This document shows, piece after piece, positions 1 to 6,358 of a DNA stretch of 33,793 bases. Location of the stretch: positions 1-33,793 of the forward strand of contig JAFRRE010000125.1 of assembly GCA_017428285.1 (NCBI GenBank). Reading direction: 5' to 3'. The position numbers and the translations under genes were made by a program. The stretch's first letter is position 1; every line of letters starts with the position of its first letter. The notes beneath the pieces were generated by a model. That model did no database searches and was not told the DNA's origin. It was given only the letters and a program-made list of their open reading frames with translations. This stretch comes from Bacteroidales bacterium. Lineage in GTDB: Bacteria > Bacteroidota > Bacteroidia > Bacteroidales > F082.

Positions 1-255
1 GAATGGCATCAGGGCGAGGTGGCGGGCACGCTTGATGGCTTGGGCGACCTTGCGCTGATATTTGCTGGAAGTGCCGGTGATGCGGCGAGGCAGGATCTTG
101 CCCTGCTCGTTGACGAACTTCAGCAAGAAATCGGCATCTTTGTAGTCGATGTACTTGATGCGGTTCTTCTTGAAGCGGCAGTATTACTTTCTTTTGGTAT
201 CGACTGCTATGGGAGTCAGATATTTGATGTCGTTGTTATTGTTCACTTGTGCCAT
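1..255 (-). pseudogene. rpsR: 30S ribosomal protein S18 gene (rpsR), partial, interrupted by an in-frame TAA
   Basis: S18 binds S6 on the platform of the small ribosomal subunit. The minus strand from ATG 253-255 reads MAQVNNNNDIKYLTPIAVD, then TKRK, a TAA stop at 184-186 (codon 24), and continues in the same frame with [34 protein letters not shown] and [10 protein letters not shown] up to the window edge. These blocks are diagnostic of Bacteroidota S18, where the residue before YCRF is normally lysine, so an A-to-T change in an AAA codon explains the stop. The 85 codons in the window lack only the C-terminal end. The gene lies 26 bp downstream of rpsF, in the usual rpsF-rpsR-rplI order. S18 is essential, so a sequencing or assembly error is the simplest explanation; a true lesion with a second rpsR elsewhere, or readthrough, are alternatives. 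The S18 identity is certain; the status of the stop is not. Confidence 0.88.
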
Positions 256-281
256 TTTTCTTCTTTTTTAATTGTTCAACA

Positions 282-635
282 TTAGGCTTGGGCTTCCTCG
301 GCGGCAGCTTCGGCTTTCTTGCGTTTCTTCTCGTTGTAGGCAATGGCGTGCTTGTCGAGCTTCACGGTGAGGAAGCGCATGACGCGCTCGTCACGCTTCA
401 GTTCGGTTTCGACATCGGCAATTACATTACCCTCGGCCTTGTACTCAATGAGTTGGTAAAAGCCCGTGGACTTCTTTTGGATAGGATAGGCAAGCTTGCG
501 CATGCCCCAGTTCTCTTCATGAACGATCTCTGCGCCATTATTGGTCAGATGGTCTTCATACTTCTTTACCGCTTCCTTCATCTGTTCGTCAGACAAAACG
601 GGAGTTAAAATGAAAACGGTTTCGTACTGATTCAT
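282..635 (-). CDS. rpsF: 30S ribosomal protein S6
   Basis: S6 is a small-subunit platform protein that forms a pair with S18. The 117-residue product starts [18 protein letters not shown] and has the family's ferredoxin-like fold pattern, including a block near residues 43-66 ([20 protein letters not shown]) that is typical of Bacteroidota S6. The C-terminus is a Lys/Ala/Glu-rich tail, as in relatives. It is the first gene of the ribosomal operon, with rpsR 26 bp downstream. A good phylum-type promoter lies at 698-727, giving a leader of about 55 nt. The start is the only ATG matching the family's N-terminus. It ends with TAA, which shows that TAA is used as a stop right beside the interrupted rpsR. 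Confidence 0.98.
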   Translation of the reverse strand: MNQYETVFILTPVLSDEQMKEAVKKYEDHLTNNGAEIVHEENWGMRKLAYPIQKKSTGFYQLIEYKAEGNVIADVETELKRDERVMRFLTVKLDKHAIAYNEKKRKKAEAAAEEAQA

Positions 636-697
636 AATTGAATTGATTGATTATTAAGTAATTAGTGTTTAATACTACGATTCTGAAATCGTGGGTG

Positions 698-727
698 CAA
701 AAGTACGACTTTTTTCTTAATCTACAA
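698..727 (-). promoter_or_regulatory. Bacteroidota promoter of the rpsF-rpsR operon
   Basis: On the minus strand, TTG (725-727) is followed after exactly 19 nt by TACTTTTG (698-705), matching the phylum's -33/-7 pattern TTG-N19-TAnnTTTG. The -33 element overlaps the last codons of the upstream 2-epimerase gene. Transcription should start near 691, about 55 nt ahead of rpsF. Confidence 0.85.
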
Positions 728-1912
728 CACTTTACAAGAAATTATTTTGTCAAGCATGAACTCAGCTGCATGGCCGTCGCCGAAAATATCGGGGAAAGCA
801 GTGGGCGGGTTATTCTTGAAGTGTTGCCAAGCGTCAATGATGCGGCTTCCGTCGGCATCGGCAAGGATGGCGTTGCCGGTCTGAACGATTTCCACCCATT
901 CGGTCTCTGGCCTGAGGATGATACAAGGCTTCTTGAAGAAATAGGACTCCTTTTGCACACCACCCGAGTCGGTGATTACCAATTGGGCGTGACGCTCAAG
1001 GGCGATGATCTCCAAGAAGGAAACGGGTGGAATTAAAATGATATTCGGGCTGTTGAAAATCTGCTCCTGAAGCTTCTCCTCAAGGTTGGTTTTCAAGAGT
1101 TTGGATGTCCTTGGGTGTAAAGGCAACACGACTTGACATTCCTTTGATAGACGGATTAAGGCACTGAAAATGGCGCTGAGGCGTTGGGGTTGGTCGGTGT
1201 TGCTGTCGCGGTGGATGGTGGTCAAAATGAAAGGCTTGCCTTTTAGTTCCAAGCGCTGTATGATGTCGGTCTTTTCTTCGGCAATGTTGGCAAAATGCAG
1301 ACTGTTGTCGTACATGATGTCGCCGCAATGGTAGACCTTGGGATTGTCGATGGTTGGTTTAGCGGTCCCTGAGCCCTCGGTTCCTGAGCTTGTCGAAGGA
1401 GTCGAAGGGCCGCCTTCATCGATAGAAAACCCTTCCCGTTTCAGATTTTCCAGTCCAGCCTTGGTAGGCGTGAAGAGCAGGGTGGAGCAGTGGTCGCACA
1501 CGATGCGGTTGATTTCCTCGGGCATGCTTTTGTTGAACGAGCGCAGTCCTGCTTCGATGTGGACGATGGGCACATGGATTTTGGCGGCTGCCACGGCACC
1601 GGCGAGGGTTGAGTTGGTATCGCCATAGAGCACGATAAAGTCGGGTCGCTCCTTTATTAATATAGCTTCGATGCCTTCGGTCATGCGGGCAGTCTGTACG
1701 CCATGTGAGGCCGAGCCAACATGAAGGTTGTAGTCGGGACGCGGGATTTGCAGCTCATCAAAGAAGATCTGCGACATGTTGTCATCGTAGTGTTGTCCCG
1801 TGTGGACAATGACTTCTTGTATGCGGTCGGCATAATGGTTACGGATGGCGCGGCTCAATGCGGCTGCTTTGATGATTTGGGGTCGAGCCCCGATGATGGT
1901 GACAAGTTTCAT
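722..1912 (-). CDS. wecB: UDP-N-acetylglucosamine 2-epimerase (non-hydrolysing), carrying an in-frame palindromic repeat
   Basis: The enzyme interconverts UDP-GlcNAc and UDP-ManNAc in the cytoplasm, for surface polysaccharide synthesis. I place the start at ATG 1910-1912, giving 396 residues that begin MKLVTIIGARPQIIK, the family's usual N-terminus with Arg10 and Lys15. An upstream TTG at 1930 would add six residues and overlap radC, and is less likely. Other family motifs are YGDTNST (near 96), HIEAGLR (near 118), MPEEINR (near 131), TTIHRDSN and ITDSGGVQKES. Between KREGFSIDE and PKVYHCGDIMYDN the protein carries an extra low-complexity stretch, GGPSTPSTSSGTEGSGT (about residues 167-183). 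It is encoded by a copy of the dispersed palindromic repeat and is absent from typical relatives. The gene follows radC by 14 bp and is probably co-transcribed with it. Function is likely retained, because the insert falls in a loop between conserved blocks. Confidence 0.93.
   Translation of the reverse strand: MKLVTIIGARPQIIKAAALSRAIRNHYADRIQEVIVHTGQHYDDNMSQIFFDELQIPRPDYNLHVGSASHGVQTARMTEGIEAILIKERPDFIVLYGDTNSTLAGAVAAAKIHVPIVHIEAGLRSFNKSMPEEINRIVCDHCSTLLFTPTKAGLENLKREGFSIDEGGPSTPSTSSGTEGSGTAKPTIDNPKVYHCGDIMYDNSLHFANIAEEKTDIIQRLELKGKPFILTTIHRDSNTDQPQRLSAIFSALIRLSKECQVVLPLHPRTSKLLKTNLEEKLQEQIFNSPNIILIPPVSFLEIIALERHAQLVITDSGGVQKESYFFKKPCIILRPETEWVEIVQTGNAILADADGSRIIDAWQHFKNNPPTAFPDIFGDGHAAEFMLDKIISCKVL
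1364..1414. repeat. Palindromic repeat copy A, inside the 2-epimerase coding sequence
   Basis: The plus strand contains CTGAGCTTGTCGAA (1384-1397), flanked by a second partial copy (CCTGAGCCCTCGG before it and GTCGAAGGGCCG after it). This is the same core as the intergenic copies at 5841, 18326 and 19123. Its length of about 51 bp is a multiple of three and no stop codon arises in the gene's frame, so it is translated as about 17 residues rich in Ser, Thr, Gly and Pro. Confidence 0.85.
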
Positions 1913-1926
1913 GGGTGTGTGTTGTT

Positions 1927-2622
1927 TCAAAAGGTCATTTCTCCATGGTCGCGGAAGCTGTAGTAGCGTTCGTTACCGATGATGATGTGGTCGATGACGG
2001 CGATGTCTAAGAGTTGGCCGGCCGACGCGATTTTTTGGGTCAGTAAACGATCATCCTTGCTGGGTCGTGGGTTACCCGAGGGGTGGTTGTGGCCCAAGAT
2101 GATGCATGTAGCGCCGTAGTTCAAGGCGTGTTTGAAGATGATCCTTGGGTCGGCGATGACATTGGTCGTTCCTCCGTTGCTGATGCATTCCACTTTCAGT
2201 TCGTGGAAGCTTTGGTCGAGGTACATGACAAGGAAATGCTCCTGCTTCATGTCATCGATATGGGAAAGGAAACGTTCGAACGAGGTTGTGGAGTCTTTGA
2301 CCTCGTCGGGAAGGTTGGCTTCTGCGCCGCGGCGGCGTTTGCCGAGTTCAAGGGCGGCCATTATGGTGATGGCCTTGGCTCTGCCAACGCCTTTGAAGGT
2401 TTCCAACTCCTTCAGCGAGAAATTGGAGAGGTTGATGAGGTTGTTGTTGGCTTTGCCCAAGATTTCGCGAGCCAGGTCCACTGCCGATTGCCCCTCTTTG
2501 CCGGTACGCAAAAGAATAGCCAAAAGCTCCGAGTCGCTCATGGCAGCCTTGCCTTTCTCGGCCATTTTTTCACGAGGCCTGTCATCCTTTGCCCATTCCT
2601 TGATGGATTTCTTCTGGGTCAT
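1927..2622 (-). CDS. radC: RadC family protein (JAB/MPN domain)
   Basis: The 231-residue protein has the two-part RadC structure: an N-terminal helix-hairpin-helix-like region (KGVGRAKA, residues 77-84) and a C-terminal JAB1/MPN-type metalloprotease fold. The zinc-site signature HNHPSG sits at residues 178-183, followed by PSKDD at 187-191. Length and motifs match the family. The biochemical role is unsettled: an early link to DNA repair was not upheld, and natural transformation or mobile-element functions have been proposed. The start ATG at 2620-2622 follows a plausible promoter at 2645-2673. The 2-epimerase gene begins 14 bp after the stop, so the two are likely one transcript, though a functional link is not evident. 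Confidence 0.93.
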   Translation of the reverse strand: MTQKKSIKEWAKDDRPREKMAEKGKAAMSDSELLAILLRTGKEGQSAVDLAREILGKANNNLINLSNFSLKELETFKGVGRAKAITIMAALELGKRRRGAEANLPDEVKDSTTSFERFLSHIDDMKQEHFLVMYLDQSFHELKVECISNGGTTNVIADPRIIFKHALNYGATCIILGHNHPSGNPRPSKDDRLLTQKIASAGQLLDIAVIDHIIIGNERYYSFRDHGEMTF

Positions 2623-2644
2623 GTAAGTGAAGTTTTTCGGGCGG

Positions 2645-2673
2645 TAAAGATAGCGTTTTTCTGCTTACCTCAA
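2645..2673 (-). promoter_or_regulatory. Probable radC promoter
   Basis: On the minus strand, TTG (2671-2673) is followed after 18 nt by TATCTTTA (2645-2652), one base off the TAnnTTTG element. The -33 part lies just next to the T-run of the rpsT terminator. The match is imperfect, so confidence is moderate. Confidence 0.5.
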
Positions 2674-2675
2674 GC

Positions 2676-2706
2676 AAAAAAGCCTCTTCCACAGAGTAGA
2701 AGAGGC
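2676..2706 (-). terminator. Intrinsic terminator of rpsT
   Basis: An 8-bp perfect stem, GCCTCTTC (2682-2689) with GAAGAGGC (2699-2706), is followed on the minus strand by a run of six T (2676-2681). It lies 27 bp after the rpsT stop codon. Confidence 0.88.
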
Positions 2707-2733
2707 ACCAACATGTATGAATAAAACTTCCAA

Positions 2734-2988
2734 TTATGCCAATTTTGCCGTGAACTTCGTCAGCTTCGACTTCAGGTTGGCGGCTTTGTTCTTGTGGATG
2801 ATACCGCGCTTGGCGACCTTGTCGATAACGGAGTACAACTTAGAAAGTTGTCCTTCGGCTTCCGACTTGCTGGTCAAAGCCCTGAATTTCTTGATTTCGT
2901 TACGCATGTTCTTGGCGTAGTAACGGTTGTGCAAGCGTCTCTTCTCAGTCTGACGAATTCTCTTGATTGCATCTTTGTGGTTTGCCAT
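2734..2988 (-). CDS. rpsT: 30S ribosomal protein S20
   Basis: S20 is a primary 16S rRNA-binding protein of the small subunit. The 84-residue, Lys/Arg-rich, all-helical product begins MANHKDAIKRIRQTEKRRLH and contains the family's central KKFRALTSKSEAE region and a C-terminal block with GIIHKNKAANLKSKL. Length and N-terminus fit S20 in Bacteroidota. It is a single-gene transcription unit with a strong promoter at 3033-3062 and an intrinsic terminator at 2676-2706. The start ATG is at 2986-2988. Confidence 0.97.
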   Translation of the reverse strand: MANHKDAIKRIRQTEKRRLHNRYYAKNMRNEIKKFRALTSKSEAEGQLSKLYSVIDKVAKRGIIHKNKAANLKSKLTKFTAKLA

Positions 2989-3032
2989 ATCTCTTATTCC
3001 TTTATGCTTTTTGTTCTTTTTATTTTGGGCTG

Positions 3033-3062
3033 CAAAATTACAACTTTTCTTCGAAATGCCAA
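3033..3062 (-). promoter_or_regulatory. Bacteroidota promoter of rpsT
   Basis: On the minus strand, TTG (3060-3062) is followed after exactly 19 nt by TAATTTTG (3033-3040), a full match to TTG-N19-TAnnTTTG. It lies about 45 nt upstream of the rpsT start codon. Confidence 0.87.
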
Positions 3063-3106
3063 CCCATTATTTGAATTTTTTTCAATAAAAAATGTATAAA
3101 TCTGAT

Positions 3107-4393
3107 TTATAATGCGTTAAAAGCCATCTTCTCTTCGTTTTCACGGTGGATGATTTCATTGAGCCTTATATTAATAAAGGTGTTCTTTTCCAGGTCTTTT
3201 CCGCTAGCGATGAGGGGAATGTAATTTTCGCCATAGCCTCGTGCCACGCCTTTGCTGTCGATACGCTCGATAAGCATGCGTTGGGTCTTGCCTTGCATCA
3301 TCTCAAAATACTTGGTTTTGTTCTCCAAAGAGATTCTTCGCATGACTTCACTGCGTTCCGTCTTGATGCTTTCAGGTACTTGGTTAGGCATTGTGGCTGC
3401 CTTTGTGCCATTGCGAACCGAGTATTTGAAAGTGTGAATGTGGCTGAATCCGATTTCTCTCGCAAAGTCGCAGCTTTCCTTGAAAGTCTGTTCTGTCTCG
3501 CCGGGGAAGCCCACAATGATGTCGGTGGTGAGGTTGAAGTCGGGACGGAAGGTCTTGATGCGTTGGCACATGTCACGGAACTGGTCGACGGTGTAGAAGC
3601 GGTGCATCCGTTTCAAGGTGTCGTCGGAGCCGCTTTGCAAACAGATGTGCATGTGGGGAGCGAGTTTCTCATGTTGGAAGAGCTGCAAAAAACGGTCACT
3701 AAACTGATCAGGCTCGATGGAGGAGACTCGGACACGAAAGTCACCGTCGATTTCCAGGATGTTTTCCACGAGTTGTTCGAAGTTCGTGTTCTCATATTGG
3801 TAACGCCCCATGTTGACACCGGTCAGCACGACTTCCTTGAAGCCGTGGGCGATGACTTCGCGCACATTATTATATATGTCCTTGGCGGGACGGCTTGTGG
3901 AGCGTCCTCTTACCATCGGGATGATGCAATAGGAGCAAAAGTTGTTGCAGCCATCATGGATCTTGATGAGGCTGCGGGTGTGGAAGGTGTCGAAGGCAGG
4001 CTGGTAGCTGAACAGGTCGCGGTCGTAGCCCTCAGGGTCGCTGTGACCTATGCGGAAATGCTCGTCGATGATGTCGAATAGGGCGGCTTTGCGCTCGTTG
4101 TCGATGACATAGTCGGCGATGCCTGAGCGGAGTAGCTCTTCTTTGCGGTGGTTGACCATGCAGCCAGTGACGGCAATCAAAGCATTAGGGTGTTTGCGTC
4201 GAATCTGGTGAATGGCCTGACGGCATTTCTGGTCGCTGGTGTTGGTGACGGTGCAGGTGTTCACGACGAAGACATCGGCGTCGGCATCGCTGTCGGCAAT
4301 GTCATAGCCCGCCGCTTTGAAGCGCGAAGCCAAAGCGTCGGTCTCGTATAGGTTGACACGGCAACCTAAAGTCTTGAACGCTACTTTCTTCAT
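3107..4393 (-). CDS. mtaB: tRNA (N6-L-threonylcarbamoyladenosine(37)-C2)-methylthiotransferase MtaB
   Basis: MtaB adds a methylthio group to t6A37 of ANN-decoding tRNAs, using two iron-sulfur clusters and SAM. The 428-residue protein begins MKKVAFKTLGCRVNLYETDA. The N-terminal UPF0004 domain supplies Cys11, Cys47 and Cys78 for the auxiliary cluster. The radical SAM domain supplies Cys149, Cys153 and Cys156 in DGCNNFCSYCIIP, followed by RGRSTSRP. The C-terminal part is TRAM-like. The sequence GCRVNLYE and the CIIPMVRGRSTSRP stretch point to MtaB rather than MiaB or RimO. It sits 19 bp after miaB and is probably co-transcribed, so this operon makes both ms2t6A and ms2i6A modifications. The start ATG is at 4391-4393. 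Confidence 0.93.
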   Translation of the reverse strand: MKKVAFKTLGCRVNLYETDALASRFKAAGYDIADSDADADVFVVNTCTVTNTSDQKCRQAIHQIRRKHPNALIAVTGCMVNHRKEELLRSGIADYVIDNERKAALFDIIDEHFRIGHSDPEGYDRDLFSYQPAFDTFHTRSLIKIHDGCNNFCSYCIIPMVRGRSTSRPAKDIYNNVREVIAHGFKEVVLTGVNMGRYQYENTNFEQLVENILEIDGDFRVRVSSIEPDQFSDRFLQLFQHEKLAPHMHICLQSGSDDTLKRMHRFYTVDQFRDMCQRIKTFRPDFNLTTDIIVGFPGETEQTFKESCDFAREIGFSHIHTFKYSVRNGTKAATMPNQVPESIKTERSEVMRRISLENKTKYFEMMQGKTQRMLIERIDSKGVARGYGENYIPLIASGKDLEKNTFINIRLNEIIHRENEEKMAFNAL

Positions 4394-4396
4394 CGA

Positions 4397-4417
4397 CTCT
4401 AAACTCTAAACTCTAAA
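4397..4417. repeat. Three tandem CTCTAAA heptamers at the miaB-mtaB junction
   Basis: CTCTAAA occurs three times head to tail (4397-4403, 4404-4410, 4411-4417). The last copy contains the miaB stop codon (TAG on the minus strand, 4413-4415). A change in copy number would alter the 19-bp spacer between the two genes, but not the miaB reading frame before its stop. Confidence 0.8.
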
Positions 4418-5795
4418 CTAATACTCCCTCAATCGACAGCGGCGAAGCCGAAGTCACTTTTACATTCACAATCTGCCCAATCAAGTTGATGTCTCTTGAA
4501 GCAAACCGGATAACAATCTTGCCTTCTGTATGGCCGGTGAGGTAGCCGTTCTTGCGGTCCTGGCTCTCTACCAGCATCTTGACGGTCTTGCCGACAAGGC
4601 CTTGGTTGTAGACAAGGCTGTGTTTCATCAGCTCTTCGGTGAGACGGTGGTAACGCTCACGCTTCACCTCCTTCGGCACATCGTCATCCCATTCCGAGGC
4701 CACGGCACCGGGACGCACACTGTACTGCGCTATGAACGCCATATTGTACTTGAACTCCTCCATAGCCTTGCGCGTGTTTTCAAACTCCTCTTCGGTTTCA
4801 TGGGTGAAGCCCACGATGATGTCGGTGAAGATGGTGGCCGTTGGTAGTTTCTCACGGATGGTTTCGATGATATGTCTATAAGTGGCCAGGTCGTGGTGGC
4901 GGTTCATGCGTCGCAACATGTTCTCGTCGCCACTCTGGATGGGGATGTGAATCTGCTTGCCGAGGCAGTCGTATTGTGCCATCACTTCGATGACATCATC
5001 CTTCATATCACGGGGATGCGGTGCGGTGTAATATACCCAAAACTCCTTGCCACTTGCCTTGCCGTATTCGCCCACGCGGCGCAGCAGCTCGGCAAAGTCA
5101 ATCTCTTCGCCTTTCTTGTCGAGGCCGTAGGAGTTGACATTCTGTCCCAACAAAGTGATGCTCTTGTAGCCTTTTTCAACAAGGTCTTTCAACTCAGCCA
5201 AAATCTCTTCCGACGGACGCGACACCTCGCGGCCACGGGTGTAAGGCACGGCACAGTAGGTGCAGAACTTGTTACAGCCGTTCTGGATCGGGATGAAGGC
5301 CTCGAAACTGGAGGTCAGCGTCGGCGTGATAGCCCAGAATTTGTCCATGTTGGCCGAAGGATTGATCTTGTCATCCTTATGAAACAGGGGAGCCAATGGT
5401 TTAACAACAGGTTGGTATTCAATCTCTTCTCCAAATTTCAATGAGGCTGGCGTGACGATGCCATATTGGCGAATCATCTCGGGCAGGTTGGGCAGTTCGT
5501 TCATGGCGAAGACTAGGTCGAAGAGCTTGAGGAAACGCAGACGGTCGGCGGGCAGGATGCAGCCCGACACGAAGGTGATGACATTCTGGCGGTTCTTCAT
5601 GGCGTTCCATTTCTCGATGCGGCCATACACCTTGTCGATGCCTTTCTGGCGTACCGAGCAGGCGATGATGCCGAGGATGGTGGCCTCGTCTTCGTTTTCG
5701 GTTTGGACAAAGCCCATGCCGTTGAGCACTGTGCGCACGCGTTCCGTGTCGCTTAAGTTCATTTGGCAGCCTAAGGGGAGAAGAAAGTATTTCAT
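4413..5795 (-). CDS. miaB: tRNA (N6-isopentenyladenosine(37)-C2)-methylthiotransferase MiaB, divergent type
   Basis: MiaB converts i6A37 to ms2i6A37 in tRNAs reading UNN codons. The 460-residue protein has an N-terminal UPF0004 domain with Cys10 (GCQMNLSDTE), Cys46 (ACSVRQKGIDKVYG) and Cys79 (SGCILPADR). The radical SAM domain has Cys174, Cys178 and Cys181 (NGCNKFCTYCAVPYTRGRE), and a TRAM domain lies at the C-terminus. Usual Bacteroidota MiaB reads roughly YGCQMNVADSE, NTCSIR and GFPGET. Here these are LGCQMNLSDTE, IACSVRQ and GFTHET, which resembles MiaB of Patescibacteria/CPR-like lineages as I remember them, and suggests horizontal transfer. All six cluster cysteines are kept, so activity is expected. 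It heads an operon with mtaB; its presumed promoter at 5937-5944 leaves a leader that contains palindromic repeat copy B. Confidence 0.9.
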   Translation of the reverse strand: MKYFLLPLGCQMNLSDTERVRTVLNGMGFVQTENEDEATILGIIACSVRQKGIDKVYGRIEKWNAMKNRQNVITFVSGCILPADRLRFLKLFDLVFAMNELPNLPEMIRQYGIVTPASLKFGEEIEYQPVVKPLAPLFHKDDKINPSANMDKFWAITPTLTSSFEAFIPIQNGCNKFCTYCAVPYTRGREVSRPSEEILAELKDLVEKGYKSITLLGQNVNSYGLDKKGEEIDFAELLRRVGEYGKASGKEFWVYYTAPHPRDMKDDVIEVMAQYDCLGKQIHIPIQSGDENMLRRMNRHHDLATYRHIIETIREKLPTATIFTDIIVGFTHETEEEFENTRKAMEEFKYNMAFIAQYSVRPGAVASEWDDDVPKEVKRERYHRLTEELMKHSLVYNQGLVGKTVKMLVESQDRKNGYLTGHTEGKIVIRFASRDINLIGQIVNVKVTSASPLSIEGVLV

Positions 5796-5840
5796 TCAGT
5801 TATCAGTTGATAGTTGTCAGTTGTTCAGTTAAAGCAGGTC

Positions 5841-5912
5841 GCTGAGTACTGAGTCCGTCGAAGTATCGAAACACCGTCCATACAATAGTCGGCCCTTCGA
5901 TGGGCTCAGGAA
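5841..5912. repeat. Palindromic repeat copy B
   Basis: A degenerate copy of the CTGAG...TCGAA / TTCGA...CTCAG element lies in the miaB leader, with a left part GAGTCCGTCGAAG and a right part GGCCCTTCGATGGGCTCAGG. The preceding bases GTTGTTCAGTT-AAGCAGGT and the central CACCGTC-ATACAA also match copy C at 18297-18381, so the two longer copies share about 90 bp. Confidence 0.8.
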
Positions 5913-5936
5913 TCCTTAGCTTGTTGAATTGGGCGG

Positions 5937-5944
5937 CAAAATTA
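5937..5944 (-). promoter_or_regulatory. Probable -7 element for miaB-mtaB
   Basis: On the minus strand, TAATTTTG fits TAnnTTTG. No TTG is found 19 nt upstream. Transcription from here would give miaB a leader of about 135 nt containing repeat copy B. It is divergent from the plus-strand element at 5968-5975. Confidence 0.5.
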
Positions 5945-5967
5945 ATATAAATTTTGTGGAAAATATG

Positions 5968-5975
5968 TATTTTTG
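5968..5975 (+). promoter_or_regulatory. Probable -7 element for the small His/Cys protein and the TonB receptor
   Basis: TATTTTTG matches TAnnTTTG and lies 19 nt before ATG 5995, giving a very short leader. No clear TTG -33 box is seen at the usual distance. No obvious Fur or Zur palindrome was recognised here. Confidence 0.5.
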
Positions 5976-5994
5976 CCCGCCGAAAGTGCAGAAA

Positions 5995-6309
5995 ATGAAA
6001 CGATGCAAAGTTAAAATAGCGTATTTGCTGTTGGCGGTTTATCTGCCAATGCTACTGTTGGCATCGTTTCACGTGCATACCAATCCTTTGGATTGCAACG
6101 GTGTGGCGAATGAACGGCACACGTCGGAATTGGAGGGGGACGATTGTCTCCTCTGTCAGTTCCAGCAACTTGTCTATGAAGACGCGCTCCAAGTGTCCGT
6201 GACTTTCATCTTGCCTGAAATTGAGGTAAATGTCCAGCCTTTCACCGTTGAAGAGCAAAGTGTCTTTGAAACCAGTTCTCTTTCACGCGCACCTCCTGTC
6301 TTGTTGTAA
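5995..6309 (+). CDS. Small exported His/Cys protein, DUF2946-like, upstream of the TonB receptor
   Basis: The 104-residue product starts MKRCKVKIAYLLLAVYLPML, a basic N-terminus plus hydrophobic segment that looks like a signal peptide or membrane anchor. The mature part has candidate metal ligands: HVH near residue 29, a lone Cys in DCNG, and a CLLC pair in DDCLLCQF. It ends with SRAPPVLL. The layout (signal, HxH, CxxC, C-terminal RAPP) resembles small DUF2946-type proteins found beside metal-linked outer-membrane receptors; this is recognition of pattern, not a database match. An in-frame ATG at 5929 lies upstream of the likely promoter, so the start at 5995 is preferred. The receptor gene follows 49 bp downstream, suggesting a shared metal-handling role in the periplasm. 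Confidence 0.7.
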   Translation: MKRCKVKIAYLLLAVYLPMLLLASFHVHTNPLDCNGVANERHTSELEGDDCLLCQFQQLVYEDALQVSVTFILPEIEVNVQPFTVEEQSVFETSSLSRAPPVLL

Positions 6310-6358
6310 ATTATAGAGAATCAATTTACTACATTACTAATTTATCAACAAGACTAAA

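Noticed and set aside
184..186. Selenocysteine or pyrrolysine recoding of the rpsR stop
   Set aside because: The codon is TAA, not TGA or TAG, and the expected residue there is lysine in all relatives I know.
1913..1930. TTG start for the 2-epimerase, overlapping the radC stop by four bases
   Set aside because: The ATG at 1912 gives exactly the family's N-terminus (MKLVTIIGARPQ); the extra six residues match nothing.
3146..4081. A 311-codon open frame on the plus strand, antisense to mtaB
   Set aside because: It is the shadow of a strongly supported gene with all six cluster cysteines. The translation shows no family motif.
5929..5994. Longer N-terminus for the small His/Cys protein
   Set aside because: The extra 22 codons include the promoter element TATTTTTG and place a polar stretch before the signal peptide.
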